NCBI GenBank assembly: GCA_964636485.1
Contig: CAZWSO010000021.1
Location: forward strand, 1 to 24,939
DNA from: CAYXRS01 sp964636485
Lineage (GTDB): Bacteria > Gemmatimonadota > Gemmatimonadetes > Gemmatimonadales > Gemmatimonadaceae
Reading direction: 5' to 3'
DNA: 24,939 nt
The position numbers and the translations under genes were made by a program. The notes below the pieces were generated by a model that saw only the letters and a list, made by a program, of their open reading frames with translations, had not been told where the DNA came from and ran no database searches. Positions 1-6,369 of the stretch are shown here, in pieces. The stretch's first letter is position 1. The number at the start of each line of letters is the position of its first letter.

Positions 1-204
1 TTCGTGCTCATCGCTGCCATGCCGCTCCTTCCGGGCATGCATCCGCGCATGGCGAACGAGGAGTGGGGCCCCGAGCCGACGCGGCAGCTTCAGCCGCCCG
101 GCGTGCTTGCGCTCAACTACGGATACGGGACGCCGCTGGCCGCGGTGATCGCCCACCTGGCGTACGGGGCGGTGCTCGGCGGGTTCTATCGGATGGGGGG
201 GTGA
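1..204 (+). CDS. C-terminal end of a small membrane protein (partial)
   Basis: The reading frame is open from the first base of the window and stops at 202-204, so only the last 67 residues are present and the start lies outside. The segment LNYGYGTPLAAVIAHLAYG is Gly/Ala-rich and hydrophobic and reads as a transmembrane helix close to the C-terminus, followed by a very short tail. The Gly-x-Gly-x-Pro and HLAYGAVLG pattern is reminiscent of small DUF6789-like membrane proteins, but this is recall from pattern only. It is convergent with the prenyltransferase gene, with an inverted repeat between the two stop codons. The function is unknown. Confidence 0.55.
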   Translation, partial: FVLIAAMPLLPGMHPRMANEEWGPEPTRQLQPPGVLALNYGYGTPLAAVIAHLAYGAVLGGFYRMGG

Positions 205-219
205 GACTCGGCCAATGTT

Positions 220-263
220 TCAAGGGGACGGGCCCCTTGATTCCAAGGGGCCCGTCCCCTTGA
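220..263. repeat. Perfect 20-bp inverted repeat with 4-nt loop (nested palindrome)
   Basis: Arms 220-239 and 244-263 are exact reverse complements separated by the four bases 240-243. Each arm is itself a small palindrome (CAAGGGG, five bases, CCCCTTG), so the element can fold as one long hairpin or as two short ones. It lies between two convergent stop codons (204 and 308), a position that suits a bidirectional terminator or a REP-like dispersed element. There is no T-tract, so a classic intrinsic terminator is not supported. Confidence 0.85.
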
Positions 264-307
264 TCTGCCGCACCGGGCTCATGCAGATCGCGCCGAGCGA
301 TCGCCTG

Positions 308-1624
308 CTACACCGCAATCGCCAGCACGAAGCCCAGCGCGAGCAGGAGATTCGTCCCAAGGTTCCAGAAGACGTTCCCGGCCAGCGCCCCGATCGGCAC
401 CGCGCGCGACGGATCGCCCGTCGCCCAACGCACAGCATCGCGGATGTACCAGGCAGGGAGCAGCGCGAGCAGGCACCACACCGGGAACACGCCGCCGGCG
501 ACGAATGCGATGATGGCGAGCAGCGTGAGCGCTGTTGCAGCGATGTAAACGCTGGCCGCGCCTCGACGTCCCAGAAGGATGACCAGATTGCGACGGCCTC
601 CGACGCGATCGGCGATCTCGTCGGGGAATTCGTTGAGCAGCAGCAGATTGAACGTCATGAAGAAGGCCGGGACGCCGGCGGCCACGGCCGCGAGCGCGGC
701 GCTGCCCGTCTGCACCACCGCGGCACCGAGCACCGGGAGGAAGCCGAGCCCCAGCCCCGCGGCGATCTCGCCCACGCCAACGCGTGTCAACCACGGCGTG
801 TAGCCCACCACCAGCACCAGCCCCGCCAGCACGATCGGCACGATGGGCATCCCGATCTGCATGAACAGCCAGATCGCGCACAGCGCCGCGACGCCGAGCG
901 AGCCGAACGCCAGCAGTCGCGCGCGCCGCGCATCGAGCAACCCTTCCGGGAGCGTGCCGCTCCCCCCGCTGAACGGCGTGCGCATGGTGGAGAGATCGAT
1001 CCCCGTGTCGTAGTCGCTCGCCTCGTTGAACGCGTTCACCGCGATGTGCGCGGCGATGAGCCCGACGAGCGCCAGGAGCGTGCGGCCGAGGTGGAAGTCG
1101 CCAGCCCACCCCTGTGCCGCCGCTCCCACGGCGATCAGCAGGAATGGGAGCATCAGGAACGGCGCGCGCGCCACGCCCATGTACGCGCCCAGCGAGCCCG
1201 GCCGCGGCCGGAAGAGCGGCGACGGGTCGATGAAGATCAGGTAGTCGGTGATCGCGCGTCCGCCTCCCGCTCCCCCTCCGCCTCCCACTTCCCCCGGCTG
1301 AATCCGGAACAGGTTGACGAAGGGGAGCGTCTGCCGGTGGCCGTCTGGCCACTGGTACGTCACCCGTCCCTCCACCAGCGTCGAGTCGGTGCGCTCCCAC
1401 ACGTCCAGCAGCTCGTGCTGCACCGAGGTGAACGGCGAGAGAGCCATATCCGCGGCCTGCCGAATGGTCTCCCTGCCACGCGCCGTCTGGCCGCTTCCGT
1501 AGCGGAACCGGGCGTCGTCGGCGAGGTGGCCCACGAAGGTGTCCCAGTCGCGCGCGTCGATGGAGCGGAAGAGCGTGACGAGCCAGGCGGGGGGAGGGGA
1601 GGGGGAGTGAATCGCAGTCTGCAT
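308..1624 (-). CDS. SnoaL-like domain fused to a UbiA-family prenyltransferase
   Basis: A 438-aa protein in two parts. Residues about 12-110 look like a SnoaL/NTF2-like cone (SIDARDWDTFVGHLADDARF, then a WPDGHRQTLPFVNLFRI strand pair). A glycine-rich linker follows (about 111-123). Residues about 140-438 form a polytopic membrane domain with both UbiA aspartate motifs: N200-x3-D204-x-D206-TG-x-D210 and N331-E-x2-D335-x3-D339. These motifs bind Mg and prenyl diphosphate in UbiA/MenA-type enzymes that attach an isoprenoid chain to an aromatic acceptor at the membrane. The NE-x2-D form of the second motif is closest to the MenA/UbiA branch, but the acceptor cannot be deduced. The start is the ATG that gives a complete SnoaL domain; no clear Shine-Dalgarno sequence precedes it. 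The family is typically about 290-300 aa, so the N-terminal part is an addition. Confidence 0.85.
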   Translation of the reverse strand: MQTAIHSPSPPPAWLVTLFRSIDARDWDTFVGHLADDARFRYGSGQTARGRETIRQAADMALSPFTSVQHELLDVWERTDSTLVEGRVTYQWPDGHRQTLPFVNLFRIQPGEVGGGGGAGGGRAITDYLIFIDPSPLFRPRPGSLGAYMGVARAPFLMLPFLLIAVGAAAQGWAGDFHLGRTLLALVGLIAAHIAVNAFNEASDYDTGIDLSTMRTPFSGGSGTLPEGLLDARRARLLAFGSLGVAALCAIWLFMQIGMPIVPIVLAGLVLVVGYTPWLTRVGVGEIAAGLGLGFLPVLGAAVVQTGSAALAAVAAGVPAFFMTFNLLLLNEFPDEIADRVGGRRNLVILLGRRGAASVYIAATALTLLAIIAFVAGGVFPVWCLLALLPAWYIRDAVRWATGDPSRAVPIGALAGNVFWNLGTNLLLALGFVLAIAV

Positions 1625-1761
1625 CTGATGAAGGAGGAATGAGCGTGGTGGGTGGGAATCTCCCTCGCGAAGGGGGGTGCGTCCAGCGCGGAGGGGCGAC
1701 CGGGCGGACGGGCGGACAGACCAGCCGCCAAGAGGGCCCTGCGTGCAGCGCTGCTCCCATA

Positions 1762-1783
1762 TGTCATTACATACGTATTGACA
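1762..1783. promoter_or_regulatory. 22-bp near-palindrome, probable operator of the RHH/nucleotidyltransferase pair
   Basis: The segment TGTCAxTACxTAxGTAxTGACA is symmetric at 18 of 22 positions. It sits 29 bp before the ATG of the ribbon-helix-helix gene, in an AT-rich patch that stands out from the GC-rich surroundings. A TTGACA hexamer (1778-1783) forms the right end and could be a -35 box, although no good -10 is visible 16-18 bp downstream. Autoregulation through a palindrome over the promoter is usual for RHH-type antitoxins and regulators; binding here is inferred. Confidence 0.55.
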
Positions 1784-1812
1784 ATCTCGGCATTTGGTGC
1801 GAGTCTTGATCC

Positions 1813-2304
1813 ATGTCCTCCAAGTCCGAGCAGCTTCAGATCCGCGTCACCCCAGCCCAGAAGGAAACCTTACGGCGACGGGCGGCTGAAGCCGGCCTCG
1901 ACATTTCCGGCTACGTCCTGGCGCGCGCGCTGCCGCCGGCGCGGCTGCGGTTCGAGGAGCTGGTGACCGCCCTTGGGGGCGGCGGCGAACATCGCTTCGT
2001 TCTGGCGGAGCTGAACGCCCTGCTCTCGGCGCTGGGCTCGGAGGAATTCCAGGAGGCGGTGAATCACGCCGAACTGTGCGATCTCACTCCGTTTTTGGCG
2101 AACTACCTCGCAGCCATGGTGGAGCAGGGGGCCGGCATGAAAGGCGTGGCACCGCCGGGATGGGTGCGCCGGGTGCCGCCGCTCGCCCAGCCCTACTTCG
2201 CTGCGCCATTTCCTGCACTCCGGCTGCACCTGCTTCGAGCGGCCCCCGTTCCCTTCAAGCGACGCAATCTGTTCGTCGACGCGTCGCTCGGCGCGCGCGT
2301 CTGA
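1813..2304 (+). CDS. Ribbon-helix-helix DNA-binding protein (putative antitoxin/regulator)
   Basis: A 163-aa protein. Residues about 6-42 show the ribbon-helix-helix pattern: a short strand (LQIRVT), then helix PAQKETLRRRAAEAG, then SGYVLARAL. This resembles DUF1778/CopG/MobC-type N-termini that dimerise and bind palindromic operators through the strand. The remaining 120 residues are mainly helical, with a basic C-terminus, and are not recognised; in an antitoxin this part would contact the partner. The gene is 13 bp upstream of a nucleotidyltransferase gene on the same strand and is preceded by a 22-bp near-palindrome. The ATG at 1813 gives a complete RHH motif; its Shine-Dalgarno sequence is weak. 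At 163 aa it is longer than a simple CopG protein. Confidence 0.75.
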   Translation: MSSKSEQLQIRVTPAQKETLRRRAAEAGLDISGYVLARALPPARLRFEELVTALGGGGEHRFVLAELNALLSALGSEEFQEAVNHAELCDLTPFLANYLAAMVEQGAGMKGVAPPGWVRRVPPLAQPYFAAPFPALRLHLLRAAPVPFKRRNLFVDASLGARV

Positions 2305-2317
2305 TGCGGGTGGGTGC

Positions 2318-2851
2318 GTGGTGGCGCATGTGAAGCTGACGCGCGCGGAGATCCGGCGACTGCTCGAGCTGCTCGACGCCGAGCTGGAGGCGGCGCACGT
2401 GGAGGGGGAGGTGTATCTGGTGGGCGGCGCGGTGATGTGTCTCGCCCTGGGCGCGCGCGAGTCCACGCGTGATCTAGATGCCTTCTTCCGCCCAAGCACA
2501 GCGGTGCGGCAGGCTGCCGCCCGTGTTGCCGCACGGACGGGGGTTCCTGAGAGCTGGCTCAACGACGCGGTGAAGGGCTTCCTCAGCCCGCACGGCGACT
2601 TCGACCCGTGGCTCGAGCTGGAGCACCTGCGCGTCTTCGTGGCGACGCCCGAGTATCTGCTGGCCATGAAGTGCGCGTCGATGCGGCTGGGCGAGGAATT
2701 TCACGATCTGGACGACGTGCGTTATCTGCTGCGCTATCTCAACATCGGCTCGGCGGCAGCGGCGCTTGAGGTGGTTACCAGGTACTTCGACGAGGTGCAG
2801 CTTTCACCGAAGACACGACTTGCGTTGGAGGAGCTGCTGCCGGAGAGGTGA
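2318..2851 (+). CDS. DUF6036/AbiEii-like nucleotidyltransferase (putative toxin)
   Basis: A 177-aa protein with the core nucleotidyltransferase signature: VGG at about 35-37, then STRDLDAF with D52 and D54 as the metal-binding pair. This is the minimal polymerase-beta-like fold seen in AbiEii and DUF6036 proteins, which transfer nucleotides to RNA or protein targets in several toxin-antitoxin systems. The later EYLLAMK and DLDDVRYLL segments match helices that follow the core in this group. The start is one of three GTG codons (2318, 2321, 2330) just after the stop of the RHH gene; 2318 is chosen because it is the first. Gene order (RHH first, NTase second, short gap) fits an antitoxin-toxin operon. 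The target and activity are inferred. Confidence 0.75.
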   Translation: MVAHVKLTRAEIRRLLELLDAELEAAHVEGEVYLVGGAVMCLALGARESTRDLDAFFRPSTAVRQAAARVAARTGVPESWLNDAVKGFLSPHGDFDPWLELEHLRVFVATPEYLLAMKCASMRLGEEFHDLDDVRYLLRYLNIGSAAAALEVVTRYFDEVQLSPKTRLALEELLPER

Positions 2852-3022
2852 CAGGTAATCGGGCGAGGGGCCGGAACGGTCCGCCCTGAGCAATCCGCCT
2901 CCGATTGTCCGTACCACATTGCCGAATTCGACACCGAGTCTCATGGGTCAGCGCGACTTCGATAGTCCGGACCCGCAAAGCTCGGGTATCGAGCGTACCA
3001 CCTGCCACACGGTGAGATCACA

Positions 3023-4669
3023 ATGAGGCGCCTACTCTCCGTCGTTGTCGCAACGTCGAGCGTACTTGCATGCTCGGACGCGCCCACGATTCCAGCCGAC
3101 CCCCCGGTGATCTCGGTGCCAGCACTGATCTCGGTGCCAGCACTGATCGTATCCGACGCGGTGCAGCCGCCGGTATCGGGTGAAGCATTTCAGGCTTCTG
3201 TTACGGAGCAGTCGGTATATCTATCCTTGCCGCCCGGCTCGCTGTCGGACATGACCACCGTTCGGATCAGCAATAAGACCATCGGCACGGTGGAGGTGGT
3301 GGCAGAGCTCGTGGATGGCGGCTTCGATCCGGTGTCAATCGCCGCCACACAGGGCGACGAGATCGAGCTCCTGTTCACGGATACGAGCGGGTCAACCAGC
3401 GTGGCGTACGCGCTGGTGAGGGAGAAGCGGCCACCCGTCGTGGTGCGAACCGTTCCGCCGAGAGGCAGGACGGACGTCGCTTTGAGCATAAGGCCGACAG
3501 TGGTGTTCAGCGAGCCCGTTGATCCGGGAACTCTTGCCAACGGCGTGCGACTGCTGAGCGGCGGGGCGGTTGTGGAGACCGGCGTTTCGCTGTCCGCTGG
3601 CGAGCCGTGGGTAGTGGAGCTGGTCCCTGCAGCGGAACTGGAGCCGGGGACCAACTACGAGCTGCGCATCTCGCGGGAGGTGCGAGACCTGTCCGGCGAT
3701 CCGCTCGAGAGTCCGCTCGCCGTGACTTTCAGTACGCAGGAGTCCACCCCCCAGCCGGAATCCGGCCTGTTGGGCAGCTGGGCCTTGCTGGCTCCGATGC
3801 CCGAGGCTCGCTGGCAGGTGAGTGCCGCCGCACTCGACGGCATCGTGTATGTGGCCGGAGGCGTCGCTGCCCAGGGCGACGGCTGGGTGGCCCGACCGGC
3901 GATTTTCGCCTACGACCCTGCGGTCAACGAGTGGCGAACGGTCGGCAGCCTCATCCAACCGGTGAGGTCTCCCGCCATGGCGGCGGTCGGCGGCCTCATC
4001 TATGTGGTCGGTGGCGCCCGCGACAATCCTTGGGAACCTCTGGGCGATTTGCAGATCTTTGATCCGCGCACCGGCACGGTCGTCGCAGGACCCCCGCTGC
4101 CTATGCCGCGCGTGGGGCTGGCCGTGGCGGTGCTGGATGGCCGAATCCACGCCATGGGCGGAGTGATAAAATTGGATCCTGCCGATGTCATGGGCGACTG
4201 GGACAACACCCACGAGGTCTTCGATCCCGCCACCGGTGCCTGGGCAAGGCGGGCACCGATGCCGACGCACCGCGGCGCCCATGGCGCCGTCGCGGTGGAC
4301 GGTAAGATCTACGTTGCGGGCGGGTTTGGACGGTCGTTCGAGGTTTATGATCCAGCGACGGATACATGGACCTCGTACATTTCGCCACCTGCGCGGTTCG
4401 ATGCTGCGCTCGTCGCTCTCGGGAGCAAGGTATACCAACTTGGGGGCGGCGAATACCAGACGCAGTGTTGTAGTGGACCGATCCCCAGCAGCACGGTGGA
4501 GCGCTTTGATCCCCAAACCGCGGCTTGGGTGGAAGTGGCACGGATGCCGACCGCCCGCTCCGGTCACGCCGCGGCCGTGGTCGGCGAGGCTATCTACGTA
4601 ATCGCCGGATCGCCGACCGGCCCGTACGTGAGCTTCAGCTCAGTGAACGAGCGCTTCACGCCCAAGTAG
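3023..4669 (+). CDS. Kelch-repeat lipoprotein with Ig-like (Big_5) domain
   Basis: A 548-aa exported lipoprotein. A basic-hydrophobic signal peptide ends at VLAC with lipidated Cys17. Residues about 137-238 form a Big_5/SbsA-type Ig-like domain (VVFSEPVDPGTLANGV, then ELEPGTNYELRISREVRDLSG). Residues about 250-545 hold six kelch blades, each with a D/G-x-I-Y-V-x-GG strand (for example YVAGG at 276-280, YVVGG, HAMGG, YVAGG, YQLGG, YVIAG) and a following FDP-x-T-x-x-W turn, enough for a beta-propeller. Kelch propellers bind proteins or sugars; no catalytic residues are evident. An 18-bp perfect tandem duplication near the N-terminus repeats ISVPAL. The ATG at 3023 has GGTGAG six bases upstream. 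A cell-surface binding role is likely. Confidence 0.85.
   Translation: MRRLLSVVVATSSVLACSDAPTIPADPPVISVPALISVPALIVSDAVQPPVSGEAFQASVTEQSVYLSLPPGSLSDMTTVRISNKTIGTVEVVAELVDGGFDPVSIAATQGDEIELLFTDTSGSTSVAYALVREKRPPVVVRTVPPRGRTDVALSIRPTVVFSEPVDPGTLANGVRLLSGGAVVETGVSLSAGEPWVVELVPAAELEPGTNYELRISREVRDLSGDPLESPLAVTFSTQESTPQPESGLLGSWALLAPMPEARWQVSAAALDGIVYVAGGVAAQGDGWVARPAIFAYDPAVNEWRTVGSLIQPVRSPAMAAVGGLIYVVGGARDNPWEPLGDLQIFDPRTGTVVAGPPLPMPRVGLAVAVLDGRIHAMGGVIKLDPADVMGDWDNTHEVFDPATGAWARRAPMPTHRGAHGAVAVDGKIYVAGGFGRSFEVYDPATDTWTSYISPPARFDAALVALGSKVYQLGGGEYQTQCCSGPIPSSTVERFDPQTAAWVEVARMPTARSGHAAAVVGEAIYVIAGSPTGPYVSFSSVNERFTPK
3109..3144 (+). repeat. 18-bp perfect tandem duplication inside the kelch gene
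   Basis: Two identical 18-bp units (3109-3126 and 3127-3144) encode ISVPAL twice in the linker after the lipobox. The repeat preserves the frame and is consistent with replication slippage in a flexible tether. Confidence 0.9.
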
Positions 4670-4697
4670 GCCGGGCTACCACTTCTGAAGCCCGAGC

Positions 4698-5048
4698 CGT
4701 CATGAAGTGGTCGGACTTTGAGGACGGCGTGTTCGTGCGGTTGGCTCCCGAACCGCCGCGTCCGGCCACCCTGTACGAGCGAGTCTCTCCGTCCTCTTAC
4801 CCTGCGACTTACCCTGCGCAGCGATACGTCCTTTGCGAGGACGGCGCTTTCAGCCTTCAGTACAGGGACCCGGCCTCCGGACGACTTCTCTTTGGCGAAT
4901 ACACCGGTAGTTATTCGCGGAACGGCTCCGCTGTCACCTTCGATTTTGATGGAGACGACAGATGGAAGGCAACGGGTACGATCTCGGGCGATACGCTGAC
5001 GGTCGAGTACAACGGCGTCATGAGCTTGTCGGACTTTGAGGACGGCGT
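4698..5048 (+). repeat. 33-bp direct repeat 318 bp apart
   Basis: The two copies are 4698-4730 and 5016-5048, matching at 30 of 33 positions; the last 20 bases of each copy are identical. They encode VMKWSDFEDGV and VMSLSDFEDGV. They mark the ends of successive protein modules and support the view that the ORF at 4702 is the remainder of a tandem-module protein. Confidence 0.8.
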
Positions 5049-5106
5049 TTTTCTCCGCATCCTGGACGCACAGTCTGAGACGTTAAGCGCGCGCCTCGAG
5101 GAATGA
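4702..5106 (+). CDS. Small repeat-module protein, probably the tail of a once longer gene
   Basis: A 134-aa product without a signal peptide. Residues about 40-130 form one beta-rich module: YVLCEDGAFSLQY, GEYTGSYSRNGSAVTFDFDG, ATGTISGDTLTVEYNGVM, then SDFEDGVFLRI. The first 12 residues (KWSDFEDGVFVRL) repeat the end of this module, so the ORF opens with the tail of a preceding module 106 codons upstream in phase. In lipoproteins of this type such modules normally follow a signal peptide, so the visible ORF is likely a truncated remnant, although a genuine small gene starting at the ATG at 4702 cannot be excluded. It follows the kelch gene by 32 bp in another frame. No catalytic function is suggested. 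Confidence 0.5.
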   Translation: MKWSDFEDGVFVRLAPEPPRPATLYERVSPSSYPATYPAQRYVLCEDGAFSLQYRDPASGRLLFGEYTGSYSRNGSAVTFDFDGDDRWKATGTISGDTLTVEYNGVMSLSDFEDGVFLRILDAQSETLSARLEE

Positions 5107-5306
5107 GGTGCCGTACTTCGCTATCCGCATCGGTAGCGGTCGGAGGCACATATGCCGGACTTCTACAGTGGCGTCCTGCTGCGGTGCGTATCGGCGCAAA
5201 ACGTCTGGTGAATCCCGGTTCCCTTACGAAAGCACCGAGCAATTCGGCCGCCGGTGTCCGTACCACGGGGCGAAGTCGCGCGAAACCCTCCAGTCAGTGA
5301 ACCCGA

Positions 5307-6137
5307 GTGCGTACAAACTGCCCGCCACCTGAGGATCTCGTCGAGCACGCCTTTGCCGAGTCGCCTTGGCCGGTACCTCAGGCCATTGCTGCTCACCTGG
5401 AGACATGTCCGACCTGTCTTGCCAAAGTCCGCGCGCTCCGCGACACGGCTGCGGCGCTCCGGGGCCGGAATGCCGAGAGTGGGCACTCGATCTCCTCGGC
5501 GGAGTGCCTCGACGATGCCGATCTGGCGGCGGTGGCCGAAGGGTGGCTGCCGGCATCAGATGAAGGGTGGATGGATCACGTAGCCGAGTGCGACAATTGT
5601 CGCGCTCGTCTGGCCGGGTTGAGCAGAGCTCTGCGCAGCGATGACGTCATCAGCGAAGTAAGCCGGCTCGACCCCGCGCTTCGCTTCCCCGCGATAGGAC
5701 GCTCGGCACGGTCATACGCGGCGCTGGCGTCGGTGCTGGCGGCCGCCGCAGTGGCCCTGGTGCTGCTCTGGCCCGGGTCCGCCGCAGTAGTGCAAACGGC
5801 CCCCGATGAAGGCGGCCGTCTGCACCGCGAGAGCGCCATCACCACTACCGTAGCGCCGGTCATCCTCGCACCTGCAGCGCCGGCAACGCCTGCGGACTCG
5901 CTGGTGTGGACCAGCGTACCGCACGCTGACCGATACCGTGTTAGAATCTTCGATCTCGAGGGAACGCTCACGTGGGAGGGCCATACGACCGACACCACCG
6001 CAGTGATTCCCACTCACCTGACCGGCGCGACTGCCGCCGAGTACCTGTGGAAGGTGGAGGCGAGGACGGGCTGGGACCGATGGGTGGTGTCCGACTGGCG
6101 CAGTCTGGTGATTCGCCATGGAGAGCATCCGCGCTGA
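5307..6137 (+). CDS. Membrane anti-sigma factor with two zinc-binding (zf-HC2) modules
   Basis: A 276-aa protein. Two tandem modules each carry the anti-sigma zinc motif H-x3-C-x2-C: H30-C34-C37 and H91-C95-C98. Each module is introduced by a Cys-led helix (CPPPEDLVEHAF, CLDDADLAAVAEG). A single transmembrane helix lies at about 138-156 (ALASVLAAAAVALVLLW), so the zinc modules should be cytoplasmic. An extracytoplasmic part at about 195-270 looks like a fibronectin-III sandwich (LVWTSVPHADRYRVRIFD, EYLWKVEA, SDWRSLVI). Such proteins hold an ECF-type sigma factor at the membrane until it is released. The GTG at 5307 is the start that keeps the first module complete; its Shine-Dalgarno sequence is weak. 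The putative sigma partner is encoded about 3.6 kb downstream, after the TPR-CHAT gene. Two zinc modules are unusual, since most such proteins have one. Confidence 0.8.
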   Translation: MRTNCPPPEDLVEHAFAESPWPVPQAIAAHLETCPTCLAKVRALRDTAAALRGRNAESGHSISSAECLDDADLAAVAEGWLPASDEGWMDHVAECDNCRARLAGLSRALRSDDVISEVSRLDPALRFPAIGRSARSYAALASVLAAAAVALVLLWPGSAAVVQTAPDEGGRLHRESAITTTVAPVILAPAAPATPADSLVWTSVPHADRYRVRIFDLEGTLTWEGHTTDTTAVIPTHLTGATAAEYLWKVEARTGWDRWVVSDWRSLVIRHGEHPR

Positions 6138-6180
6138 ACTCGCCTACTCAACTAATGATGGATCGACATCGGAGTTTACG

Positions 6181-6369
6181 ATGAGACACCTCTGCCTTCT
6201 CGCCGCCCTTGCCGCGGCATGGGGAGCCCTCGCATGCGCCGATTCGTCCACGCGTCCTTCGGCGGGATGCCTGGTGGCTGGCGGCGGAAAAACGAAGCCT
6301 CACGGCGCTGCCGCTCCTTCAGTGGGCTGGAGGTTCACTGAGCCCGGGATGGTGCATCGTGATTGGTAG
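6181..6369 (+). CDS. Short lipoprotein ORF overlapping the TPR-CHAT start (possible remnant)
   Basis: A 62-codon ORF with a convincing start: GGAG at 6171-6174 and ATG at 6181. The product begins MRHLCLLAALAAAWGALAC, a basic n-region, a hydrophobic core and a Cys19 that could be lipidated, then ADSSTRPS. After this the sequence looks uncharacteristic (Gly/Pro-rich, no fold), and the stop at 6367-6369 overlaps the proposed GTG of the TPR-CHAT gene (6359). It could be a genuine small lipoprotein that couples translation to the next gene, or the surviving signal peptide of a larger lipoprotein whose body was deleted. No function is recognised. Confidence 0.4.
   Translation: MRHLCLLAALAAAWGALACADSSTRPSAGCLVAGGGKTKPHGAAAPSVGWRFTEPGMVHRDW

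Noticed and set aside
215..1642. 475-codon open frame on the plus strand opposite the prenyltransferase gene
   Set aside because: Its composition is Arg/His/Glu-rich without any fold, and the minus-strand frame has clear UbiA motifs; it is an antisense shadow typical of GC-rich DNA.
1639..1809. Plus-strand ATG with AAGGAGG just upstream, opening a 56-codon frame before the RHH gene
   Set aside because: The AGGAGG is one base from the ATG, too close to work normally, and the product (Gly/Arg/Cys-rich) has no recognisable features.
2868..2888. GC-rich stem after the nucleotidyltransferase gene as a terminator
   Set aside because: Short, partly wobble-paired stem without a T-tract.
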